Of a stretch of DNA of 64,000 nucleotides, positions 19,518 to 30,300 are shown piece after piece. The number at the start of each line of letters is the position of its first letter. Position 1 is the stretch's first letter. The translations under genes and the position numbers were made by a program. Source of the DNA: Desmodesmus armatus (taxonomy: Eukaryota > Chlorophyta > Chlorophyceae > Sphaeropleales > Scenedesmaceae); contig VIIQ02000050.1 in assembly GCA_007449985.2 (NCBI GenBank), forward strand, positions 62,001 to 126,000, written 5' to 3'. The notes under the pieces were generated by a model. The model did not search any database. It saw only the letters and a list, made by a program, of their open reading frames with translations, and had not been told where the DNA came from.

Positions 19518-22500
19518 ATGTCTGTTGTTCATGAGTCTTTTGTGGAGCCCGCCCCCGAGCGTGGCCTGCCCTCTGAGGCAGATGTTGAGGCAGTCATGGC
19601 CGCTTTGCAGTTGCAGCGGGAGCGTTATGCTCACCTCACTGATGGGCAGTTTCACCGGCTGCAAGTCTTGTTGTTTGCTTATGTGGATATCTTTTCTGTG
19701 GATGGGGCCTCTTTTGGGTGTGTGGCTCGGGATAAAGAGTTCTACCATCGCATTCCAACGGGTGATGCTCGCCCTATTACTCAGCGCCCTTACAAGCTGA
19801 GTTATGCACAGGCTGTGTGGCTCAAGGGTGAATTGGATCGGCTGCTCCAGTTGGGGGTCATTCGCCCCAGCAGTAGTCCGTGGATGTCCCCTGTTGTGAT
19901 TGTGCCCAAGCCGAATGGGAGCTGGCGGTTGTGTGTTGACATGCGCTTGCTCAACAAGTGTACAGAGGCAGACCCCTACCCCCTCCCTACTGTTGAGGAG
20001 ATGCATGCGGCTATGGGCGGTTGTGCCCTGTGGTCGAAGATGGATTTTGTGAGTGGGTTTTGGCAGGTGGAGATCCATCCTGACGACTGCCACAAGTGTG
20101 GTCTCACCACCCCTCATGGCAACTTTGAGTTTGTGCGTATGGTTATGGGCATGCAGTCGGCTCCCTCCACGTTTCAGCGTCTCATGGACACCATGCTGGC
20201 GGGAGTGGAGCATGCTAAAACGTATATCGACGATACTTTTACCTTTACGCCTGACTTTGACAGTCAGATTGCGGCTCTTGAGCGTGTTTTTGAGCGCACC
20301 AGGGAGTACAAGCTCACCATGAACCCCCTGAAGTGCAGCTTTTGTGTTGAGGAAGTGGTTTGTTTGGGGCATTTGGTGTCCGCTGAGGGCATCAGTCCTG
20401 TGATGGACAAGGTGGCAGCCATTCTTGAGCTGCAGCCCCCTACTAATGCCAAAGCTATGCGTCGGTTTTTGGGCATGATGGAGCAGTACCGGAAGTACAT
20501 CCCCCGCTATGCTCTCTTGGCGGCTCCTTTGCAGCTTATGTTGCGCCGCAATGTTGCGTATGTGTGGACGGATGAGGCTATTGTGTCTTTTGAGGCTCTG
20601 AAGGAAGCTTTGTGCTCGGCCCCCGTGCTGGCCTTGCCCAACTGGGAGCAGCCATTCATCCTCACCACTGATTGGAGCCGTGTGGCTATTGGTGCGGTAT
20701 TGTCACAGGAGCATCCGGGTACGGGTGAAGAGCACCCCATTGCTTTTGCTTCTCGTGCGCTTACCCCAGCTGAGCGGAACTATGCCGCCACTGAAGGGGA
20801 GTGTCTTGCTGTCAAGTGGGGTGTGGATAAGTTTCATTATTATCTGCATGGCCGCCACTGGCAGTTGCGCACTGACCACAAGGCCCTTGAGTGGCTCAAT
20901 ACTGCTAGATTCACCAACTCCAAGCTGGAGCGGTGGGCTATGCAGTTGCAGGAGTATGATTTTGATGTTGAGTATATCCAGGGTTCTACTAATGTGGTGG
21001 CTGATTATTTGTCTCGTGCCTCTGAAGCCACCCTTGAGCGGGAGGATGGCACGCGTGAGTCTGTGGTGTGTGGTGTGGCTGGTGGTGTGGTGCCCTGCAG
21101 TTCTGCTTGGCCTGCCGAGGCCGCTAAGCAGGCAGACTTTGATTCTGTGGTTTGTGATGTATGCCAAGACCCAGGGGTTTTTTATAACATGGCCATTTGT
21201 TCAGGTTGCAATCGCTGCCTGCACCTGCGTTGTGTTATGCCTCCCCAGTCCACAGTCCCCACCGGTGAGTGGTACTGCCCCGGTTGTGACCCGCTGTTTG
21301 GCAATCTGGAGGAGTTGTTTGATGCTGCGCCCATCTTGCAGTACACAAGCTGTGACCCCTACTGCAATGAGGTTTTGCTTTCCTTTGTGCGCAGTGGTTA
21401 TGATGAGGTTTTCTTGGAGGGTTTGCCTTCCTGCACAGCGCGTATTGTGCGCCACAGGGCGGCTTCTTTGCGCCCTCACCTTCGATTGGATGGTTGGTTG
21501 ATGGTCATGCGGCATGGCACGTCTGGTGTCCCGCAGTGGCTCACTTGCCCACCTTTGTCTTACCGCTGGGACATCATTCGCTGTATGCATGATGCCCTTG
21601 GCCATGCTGGTACCCGTCAGTTGAGCGCTAGCATGAAGCAGCATTTCCACTGGCGTGGTTTGGATCGTGATGTTTCGTTGTTTGTTGCACAGTGTGATGC
21701 GTGCCAGCGGCGCAAGCTGGTCATTGCTGCGCCGCCGCCCCTCACTGAGCCCATTATCAGGGGCCCCTTTGAGCATGTTCATGTGGACTTGTGTGGTCCG
21801 TTTGATACGCCTGTGGCTGACCTGCATGGCAGGCTGTTTATGCCTGAGAAGCCGATCAAGGCGTATGTTGTCCTAATGATCGACTACTTCACCAAGGCCG
21901 CTGAGTTTGCTGTCGTGTATGACAAGCAGGCCCCGTCTGTGGCGAAAGCTTTCTATTATTCGTGGATTTGTCGTTATTTTGTGCCCTCTCATGTCACCAC
22001 CGACAATGGGTCGGAGTTTTCCGATGAGTTTAAGCACTTGCTGGCGCGGCTTGGTATCAAGCATGTGCACACCACAGCCTGCCACCCCGCAGCTAATGGT
22101 GTTGTTGAGCGGCTGGTTCAGTCCTTCAAGGCCATGCTTGTGAAGCATGTCAACGAGCACCCCCTGCACTGGTTGCAGAGTATGCCTGTCATGCGGCAGC
22201 AGTACTGGGCTCGTTTGCATACTGTTTTGGGCATGTCACCGCATGAGATGGTTTTTGGTCGTCGGCCTGTTCCAGTCATGCCCTTGGCGCGCGAGTTTAT
22301 CGCTGCCGCTACTGTGGCTGACGTGTCGGTTGTGCCTGACGAGTTTGAGTGCCCTGATCCCCATTCACATGTTTATCATATGCGGCGGTTGTTCGAGGGT
22401 TTCGATGCTACGGTGTTCCAGGCGATTCGGCAGCAGTTCGCCAAAAACGCAGCTGCTTGGCCGTTGCGTGGTGGCAGTAGTCGTGAGCTGGCCCAGTTGA

Positions 22501-22724
22501 AACCTGGTGATTTAGCTTTGGAGGTTGTGTCTGGGCCTGTTTCTACTTTGGGTGAAGCTGTCAAGGGTCCCTTCAGGGTTGTTGAGGTTCGCGGCAACGG
22601 TGTGGTGGTGCTTACCACGGGCAGCACTGACTTCAAGCAGGCTGTGCATTTCACCCGCAACATCGGCAACTTGGCTCGGTATCTGGATCGTGCTTCTGTG
22701 CGGGCTGCTATGGCGCAGTCGTAG
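19518..22724 (+). CDS. pol: Gypsy Pol polyprotein: reverse transcriptase, RNase H, PHD finger, integrase
   Basis: Uninterrupted 1068-codon frame from ATG 19518. Reverse transcriptase (about residues 70-310) has KMDFVSGFWQVEI and the catalytic YIDD box. RNase H (about 375-505) has TTDWS, ECLAVKWG and RTDHKALEW. At about 546-591 a complete C4HC3 PHD finger follows: CDVC, CSGC, then HLRC, then EWYCPGC with the conserved aromatic two before the last cysteine pair. Integrase follows: HHCC zinc site (HDALGH...CDACQ), catalytic VDLCGPF, TTDNGSEF and GVVERLVQSF. The last D-to-E spacing counts 34 residues between rather than the usual 35. The C-terminal region (KPGDLALEVV...) resembles the integrase tail domain. 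All catalytic residues are intact, suggesting recent activity. Confidence 0.92.
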   Translation: MSVVHESFVEPAPERGLPSEADVEAVMAALQLQRERYAHLTDGQFHRLQVLLFAYVDIFSVDGASFGCVARDKEFYHRIPTGDARPITQRPYKLSYAQAVWLKGELDRLLQLGVIRPSSSPWMSPVVIVPKPNGSWRLCVDMRLLNKCTEADPYPLPTVEEMHAAMGGCALWSKMDFVSGFWQVEIHPDDCHKCGLTTPHGNFEFVRMVMGMQSAPSTFQRLMDTMLAGVEHAKTYIDDTFTFTPDFDSQIAALERVFERTREYKLTMNPLKCSFCVEEVVCLGHLVSAEGISPVMDKVAAILELQPPTNAKAMRRFLGMMEQYRKYIPRYALLAAPLQLMLRRNVAYVWTDEAIVSFEALKEALCSAPVLALPNWEQPFILTTDWSRVAIGAVLSQEHPGTGEEHPIAFASRALTPAERNYAATEGECLAVKWGVDKFHYYLHGRHWQLRTDHKALEWLNTARFTNSKLERWAMQLQEYDFDVEYIQGSTNVVADYLSRASEATLEREDGTRESVVCGVAGGVVPCSSAWPAEAAKQADFDSVVCDVCQDPGVFYNMAICSGCNRCLHLRCVMPPQSTVPTGEWYCPGCDPLFGNLEELFDAAPILQYTSCDPYCNEVLLSFVRSGYDEVFLEGLPSCTARIVRHRAASLRPHLRLDGWLMVMRHGTSGVPQWLTCPPLSYRWDIIRCMHDALGHAGTRQLSASMKQHFHWRGLDRDVSLFVAQCDACQRRKLVIAAPPPLTEPIIRGPFEHVHVDLCGPFDTPVADLHGRLFMPEKPIKAYVVLMIDYFTKAAEFAVVYDKQAPSVAKAFYYSWICRYFVPSHVTTDNGSEFSDEFKHLLARLGIKHVHTTACHPAANGVVERLVQSFKAMLVKHVNEHPLHWLQSMPVMRQQYWARLHTVLGMSPHEMVFGRRPVPVMPLAREFIAAATVADVSVVPDEFECPDPHSHVYHMRRLFEGFDATVFQAIRQQFAKNAAAWPLRGGSSRELAQLKPGDLALEVVSGPVSTLGEAVKGPFRVVEVRGNGVVVLTTGSTDFKQAVHFTRNIGNLARYLDRASVRAAMAQS

Positions 22725-22786
22725 GCTTGTGGACATGGCAGGTGTTTTTTTTGCTGCTGTGGCGGTAACAATCCTCGCGCTACATA

Positions 22787-23474
22787 ATGTAGTGCAGGGT
22801 CACTGCACAGTGTAGGTATGGTGTCAGCAGGGTTCTAGCTGTACCCTACTGTCACCTGGCCCTGGGTGCCTATACCTGCCAGCCTGTGCAGTGCACCTTG
22901 ATCGGGTGGTTGTTGTCTTTCTCTTGCTTTGCGTGTGTTACCGCCACAGTTTGCAGCCCTGTCCCTCTGTCCCTGCCTGCGCCCGTTGTGCTGTTGCAGA
23001 TTGGTGTGTTTGTGTGTGGTCATTTGGCCAGCTGTCTTGTGCAGTTGCCAGTGTGGCTTGGCTGGTGCAGCTTTGAGGTTGGTGTGGTTTCTCTTTTGGT
23101 GGGTCTCAGGCTTGTTTGGTTGGGGGGGAAAGGCCTAGGCCTGACACAGCTTGGTGTAGAAATGCATGCAATGCTGTGTCATTCCTAGCAGAGTCGGATC
23201 AGCCTGAGCCCCACAGTAAGGTTGTGAGGGTTGCAGTGGTTGGAGCAGTTGAAGCAGTTGGAGCAGTTGGAGAAGTCCTGTGGTAGCAGTTGTGGCAGCA
23301 AGCCGTGGCAATTGCAGCAGGTGTGTCAGGTTTGAGCCCGCATGTGTGTACAACACACTGTGAAGGGCCAGGTTCAGGTCAATGTGCTGACTGTGTCATG
23401 CACTTGGAAAGGATGTGCCGCCCAAAAGTGGTGTGCGTCGTCCAAAACAACTCGGTAACAATCCTCGCGCTACA
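22787..23474 (+). repeat. Putative 3' LTR region of the Gypsy element
   Basis: Begins with the 38-bp copy shared with 18864-18901 and ends with the 22-bp copy shared with 22763-22784. The TG...CA termini (22789 to 23474, about 686 bp) fit an LTR, but no full 5' LTR exists here for comparison. Confidence 0.4.
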
Positions 23475-24350
<876 letters not shown>

Positions 24351-27300
24351 ATGGGGAAGCATAATGGCAAGTCACGGTCGCAAGGAGGCACCAAAGTGGG
24401 ATCAGCTCTGACCAGTCGCAGGCACCGGGTGAGCAGGTTGCATATCGGCAGTAGGGTGTGTGCTAGTAGGGGACAGCTCGGTACGGTTATAATGCTTCGT
24501 GAACCGCACAGTGGTGTATTTTTTTGTGCATACAGGGCAGCTGTCAGCAACAGAACCCCCAGGAGGGTGGCTGCTGTTGCTGCTGCTGCTGTTGCTGCTG
24601 CTGCTGTTGCTGCTGCTGTTGCTGTGGTGCCGCTCGTTCCAAGCATCAGCAGCACTCACAAGTGTTGTTGTAGTTCCAGTGCATCCCATGTATGTCTCAT
24701 GCTCCTTTACAGGGAGCGCCTTTACAGGGAAACTGCCTCCTGACTAGTGGTTTTGCTTCTGCATTGTTATACGCCATTGCATGGTTGTGTTTCACTGTAG
24801 GCTGGTGGGCCGTCAGGAGGTTCCCACCAGGGTCGTCACACCACAGAAGATGGACCAGTAATGCAGAGTATCCTGGAGCGCAACGACTTGGACGAGCTCA
24901 TGGCCATGGTGCGGCACCCAGGCTTTTGGGCGGGGTTGGTCTTGTGAGGCAGCGTGTGCTGTGTGTGCAGTGTGATCAGCAGTGCCGGCATGCAGGATGC
25001 AACACGCCACCCCACCTGCAGCCCTCAGAGGCAGCTTAGCTTCCACCTGACGAGGGCATGTCATGCTACCCATGCATTCACTGCGATGCTACCCATGCAT
25101 TCACTGCGGTTGTACAAGCTAGACATGGTGCTGCACAGTCCGCCCTGCTGAGCTGTGTGTAGCAAGGGTGTGATCAGCTGGTAATCATACTGTGGCATGT
25201 TCTGCAACTGCGCTGCTGCTGGTGTCTGCTTTGTCTGGCTCTGTTGCAGGCTGACCTGGCAGACCGTGACTTCACAGCTGAGCGGTACCAGCCGGTTGTG
25301 GTCGGATCATCAGCACACAGTGCACTGGCAGCAGAGCAGTCAGCAGCAGAGCGTGCACAAGCAGAGCAGCGGGCAGGTGGGTTGGCTCTGTAGGTCACTA
25401 CTCGCAGTGCTTGCAGCAGTAGCAGTGTTTGTATGTTCTTTTGCAGGCCAACTTATCTGTGCTGATGCACAGTCCTCTTTACTATGCTGGAAGTTGGCTC
25501 TGACAGTGATGAGTCAGCACACATGCAAGGTGTTCCTGCAGGCATGCAGCAGGACACAGGGTATGCATGCAATGTTGGGAGTCCTGTTCCCTATCCATTA
25601 TGCTTTGCCTTTACCGTGGGCTCCTGAAAACTCCTTACTTCACACATGACATGCACATGACATGACATGACATGACATGCACATTTCCGTCACTGCTTGC
25701 AGCGCACAAGCTGATCATCCCCCGCCGCCCCGCTTGGGATGAGACCACCACGCCAGACCAGCTGGACGCGCAGGAGAAGGCCTCATTCCTCAACTGGCGC
25801 AGGTACAGCACACAACAGCAGCTCACCTGACATGCAGTGCACGGCCCTCGTGCAGCATGATGTCAGTGTTTGTCATGATATGCTTGCACATGCAGCCATG
25901 CCAAGTAGGGACTATATGGTGTATGTCTAACTGTCGCATGTCTTGCAAGCCCAGGCAGGGCATGATGCGGCCTGTGCACAGTGATCATCAAGCTATGGTG
26001 CACACGTCAACAATGCTGTTGCTGTGTTGTCTTGTTTCCTCGTGTGTCTCACAGGCAGTTGGCTGAGCTAGAGGAGGATGAGGGTCTGATGCTGACACCC
26101 TTTGAGCGCAACCTGGAGGTCTGGAGGCAGCTGTGGAGGGTGCTGGAACGATCAGATATTGTCGTGCAGGTGGGTGGGCATCAGGATGGTACACAGCTGG
26201 GCCTACTGGCTCACATGTGCGCCAACAGTGTAGCCTGGCATGGCTGCATCAGATCATTATGGTCGCTGGGGCATCAGCCTGTTGGTGTGTGCCCCGCAGC
26301 ATCTTTCTGCATAGCATTGCTGATACTCTGCTGATACTCTGTGAGTGAACAACAAGCGGTCCTGACCACTTTGTCCTGTGCTGGGCAATTCGCGCTGTGC
26401 TATGCTGTGACTCCACTGACTTTGCCCCTGTGCTGGTCTGCATTTGCTGCATGGATGTGTTTCCTTGCACACCCGCCAGGTGGTGGATGCACGTGACCCC
26501 GTGACGTACTTCTCCCAGGACCTAGTGCAGTACGCTTTGGAGCTGCACCCCACCAAGCGCTCCTTTGTGCTGCTCAACAAGGCTGACCTGTTGCCAGCAG
26601 CAGTGCGGGATGCTTGGGCAGACTATTTCGACAGCAGGGGCGTGCAGTACGGCTTCTGGAGCGCCTTTGCAGCTTCAGAAGCTCAGGCCAGGGCCAGGCA
26701 TGATGCCAATGCAATGGGGTTGGCAGGGTATACCACGGAGGACGTGACGGCGCGGTTTTGGGAGCTGCTGGGGGTGCCACCGCAGCAGCAGCTGGCAGGG
26801 CGCAGCAGCAGGACGAGGATTTTGCCGGTGGAGGAGCTGTTGGAGGAGCTGGAGGTGATGGCAAGGGCAGCAGTGGACGCAGCGGGAGAGGATGATGCAC
26901 GCAGGTGGGGTCCCGGCTTATTTTTTCTTGTGTGCAAAGGGTTGCATGGATCGTGCTTGGATTGTCCCTTTTAAGCTTTGGTTGTTGCTTTGACTTTCAT
27001 ACATACAGGCAGCATTGGAACACCGCATGCGGCTGGCTGCAACAGCGTTGTACATGCCATGTGCAGCCTCCACTTTGTTGGCGCATGCACTGCACGGCAG
27101 CCCTGACAAAGCTTCGTGCCTGCGCAAGCACAGTCAGCATCTTATGTTGCCCTCAAACGCACCCCTGTGTTCCTGCACTACCCCCTGCAGGCAGGACCCC
27201 AGCCGCCGCCTGATGGTGGGTCTGGTGGGCTACCCCAACGTTGGCAAGTCCTCCACCATCAATGCTATCTTTGGCTCCAAGAAGACTGCGGTTGCGCCCA

Positions 27301-28698
27301 CACCCGGCAAGACCAAGCACTTCCAGACGCTCAACGTGACTCCCACTGTCTGCCTGTGTGATTGCCCTGGTGAGTGCTGGCCATGTCAGCTACTGGCAGC
27401 AGCAGCAGCCATGCTTGATGCTTAGCGAATCCATCTTCTTGCACGTGCATAGGATGGTTGTAGCCTGCTGCTTGCAAGTGTGGGGCTGCCCCTCACAAAT
27501 TGTAGGGTTTTTTTTGTGTTTGTTCGAGCTTATTTGATCTGTTGTGGTGTAGTATAGAGTTCTTGTGGGGAGCCATGTTATAGGTCCTCTCATGCAGTGG
27601 TTGAAGCACACTTTTGTTGGCTGATGGCGCACAGCTACCTCACCAAGTTGCGCGCTGTGGCTGCTTGTGCTGATGCCATGTGTGTATATGCCTGCCCGCT
27701 GTCTTGCCCGCAGGTCTGGTGTTCCCTCGCTTCGCAACCAGCAAGGCAGAGATGGTGGCAGCAGGTGTCATCCCCATCGACCGCCTCACAGACATACGTG
27801 CACCCATAGACGTGGTCGCTGCTCGCTGCGGCCCATCACAGCTCGAGGCAGTCTACGGCATCCAGCTAGGCCCCAGGACGCTTGACGCAGCTACTGTTGC
27901 GGACAACGCAGCAGCAGAAGCCGCAGCCGGCAGTAGCAGCAGTACTGGAGCTGTCTCTGGCAGTTCCAGCAGCGCGGCAGTTGCCAGCGGTACCTCAGCT
28001 AGGGTGGTGCTGGGCCGCCGTCTTCAGCAGAAGCGGCGCTGGCAGTAGCGAATGACCAGGTGCAGCTGTCAACAGGCACTCGGCTGTTGATCAGTCTGGC
28101 CAGGGCGCGTGGTTGGACAGGGGGGGGAGGCCTGCCTGATGAGGCCCGTGCAGGCAGGCAGATCCTGCGGGACTACACAAACGGCAAGCTGCTGTACTGC
28201 AAGCTGCCTCCTGGCAGCGGCCAGCAGGGCTTCGCTCCTTTGATAGCACCCCTGCCGGGCACTGTCAACGGCATGCAGCTGCCGCAGCACCAGCAGCAAC
28301 AGCCGGCGCAGCAGGTGCATGCCGCTAGCAGCAAGCCCCAGCAGCAGCAGCAGGCAGAGTCAGACCAGCAGGACCAGCAACAACAGCAGCAGGACAGTGC
28401 AGACAGCAGCAGCAGCAGCAGTGATGAGTCAGAGGAGCCTCCCTCTGCTGCTGCTGCTGAGGAGGAGGAGGTCCTGGTGGACCCCTCTTCCATGATGTTG
28501 AGCGAGGCAGACCTAGAGCTTATGGAGGGGATGGGCATTGGCAGCAAGGCCAAGGCCAAGCGGCCTGAGCACAAGTTCCACAAGAAGGCAGCGCGCACCA
28601 AGGGCACACGTGGGCTGCAGGCTGATGCGGGGGGTTACGATGGTGCGGCACTGTCCACCGGGAAGAAGGGTGGGCTGGTGCGTGTTGGCGGCTACTGA
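24351..28698 (+). CDS. LSG1: LSG1-type circularly permuted GTPase (60S ribosome export/maturation)
   Basis: LSG1 is the cytoplasmic GTPase that releases the NMD3 export adaptor from pre-60S subunits. Exons by splice sites: 24351-24428, 24801-24908, 25250-25376, 25703-25802, 26055-26169, 26480-26904, 27191-27369, then 27714 to the stop at 28698. Hallmarks appear in permuted order: LTPFERNLEVWRQLWRVLER and the dimer region, NKADLL (G4), FWSAFA (G5), GYPNVGKSSTIN (G1), CDCPG (G3), then YGIQL and RQILRDYTNGKLLYC, which are diagnostic for LSG1. The acidic, Gln/Ser-rich tail ends in a basic stretch. In the last exon the conserved part changes frame between about 28003 and 28057 (stop at 28048 in the first frame), so a base is missing, or a very short intron lies in the Ser-rich insert. 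Identity is secure. Confidence 0.93.
25643..25684. repeat. ACATG/TGACA pentanucleotide run in LSG1 intron 3
   Basis: Imperfect tandem CATGA units just upstream of the acceptor for the fourth exon. Confidence 0.85.
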
Positions 28699-30300
28699 GC
28701 AGTACTTCTGCTGCTGCTGACTGCTTCTGCAGCTTGGAGTGGTGGTCGCAGGGCAAGGCATGCGTGTTTATGCCATGAAACAGTGGTTGCTGTTTGGTGG
28801 TTGTATGTGTAGGTATATGAGTGTGCAACCGTGCTGCCACCTTTGGTTGGTCATTTGCTGTTCCCAGGCAGCTGTTCCCAGGCAGCTGCATACATTCGGA
28901 TGGATGAAAAAGCTTATGGTGTCACACGCTTGCCTGTGGCGCGGTGTACATTATGGGGGTCAGCGGGGTGATCGGCGGCAACTGTGTGTTTTGTGCAATG
29001 CTGTTGGAGGCCGTTTCAAGTTGTCTTGGTGGGTGGGGCGCTAAGTTAGGAGCTGTTAAATGTCCTGTCGGGCTATGGCAAGTGCACTGTGCAGACTGCT
29101 GGATGACTACATGTGGTTGCTTGTGCACTGTGCGTGGTCAACAAGAATTACTGGCCATCAAAGGGGTGGTGCTTGTGACCCTCAATTGGTGGTGTCTTCT
29201 AAACATGCTGTGTAAGAAGACAACATGTCAGCAAGGGGATGGCATGCCGGTCATTCCGTGGATACTTGGATGTGTGACAGGTGCTTGCCTTGCTAATCGC
29301 ATAGTCCAAGAAGTGTTGAACGGGACCCTGTTGATAAAACAAGGCTCACTGCCAATCACCACACTCGTCCACTTCACAGCATCAGCCCATTGAAGTTACA
29401 GCTGCCACAGCCCCTGTCAATCATGAGGATAGCTCCAGCAGGTCTCTTGCTCAAAAGCAAAGGCACACCAGACCCAGCCCACATAAACGACTGGCGCACG
29501 CCACCATAGCGGCACACTTCTACAGCCTCAGCGACCAACTTACATATACAGATGAGAAATACTGCAGTACAAAACGCAAGGACAGCTCCCATACTGTTGG
29601 ATAATTTCCAAGGGTGACTGGGGGTGGTTGAGGGTGAGTTGTACATAGATCCAAAGAGGAATCAGAAAGGGGTGCTGTCATGGCACCCCGTGGGCTTCAA
29701 GCCAACCGCATGGCACAGCACAAGTCCATTATGTCAGGCGCACTGCACTGGCAGTGTGGGGAGTAGTGTTCGCCTCGTGTGGCAGCAGCGACAGTGACTG
29801 TGCTCATCACACCACAAGTATCCCATGCAAAGATCAGAGAACAGACCAAAAACAATGCCACACGAAACAGCAACCCACAGCCTCGATCATAGTATTAGCC
29901 TTTCACACCTGCAGCAGTCCCTGAATGACGTCGATCACAATTATAGCAACAGCATGCCAGCATTGGCACGTGGGCCTTAGTGAGGGGCACTAATCTGCCA
30001 GCTGCACACCGCACCACCCGTTTCCCTTGCCGCTATTCGGCCCCTGGTGGCGATGACAAAACCCCACAGTACACCACCATGCTCACCAGCCTACTTGTTA
30101 GTAGGTTCCCTGATCAAAGCAGCACACCTCCATTTGAAATTGGCCCAAACAACCGCTCTCATGCACACAATCTGTCAAACGGACTGGAGCGCCAGCACCA
30201 ATGGATGGGCCTGTCGATGCTGCATGCACCGCACGGCATGCCGCATGCTGCAGTGTAGCTGTTTCCCACATCACACATACGTTTGTTGACCCGCCCTGCC
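28699..30300. other. Convergent 3' regions of LSG1 and NTT
   Basis: No gene seen. A TGTAA lies on the plus strand at 29211-29215, 513 bp after the LSG1 stop. Minus-strand TGTAA copies lie at 29540-29544 and 29396-29400, downstream of the NTT stop. The two transcripts may thus end without, or with little, overlap. Confidence 0.45.

Larger units (their letters stand above)
18864..22824 (+). mobile_element. Ty3/Gypsy retrotransposon, PR-RT-RH-PHD-INT, gag not found
   Basis: A 38-bp perfect direct repeat (starts ATGTAGTGCAGGGTCACTGC) flanks the coding block at 18864-18901 and 22787-22824 and probably represents the start of the LTR (TG at 18866 and 22789). A second 22-bp direct repeat, CGGTAACAATCCTCGCGCTA and two more bases, sits at 22763-22784 and 23453-23474. 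The 3' LTR may therefore extend to 23474, ending in CA. Between the 5' repeat and the protease there is no room for gag or a primer-binding site, so the 5' part is deleted or the element is unusual. Domain order RT-RNaseH-integrase is the Gypsy order. Confidence 0.8.

Noticed and set aside
19515..20372. 285-codon frame antisense to the reverse transcriptase
   Set aside because: Shadow of the pol frame; the sense strand has intact catalytic motifs.
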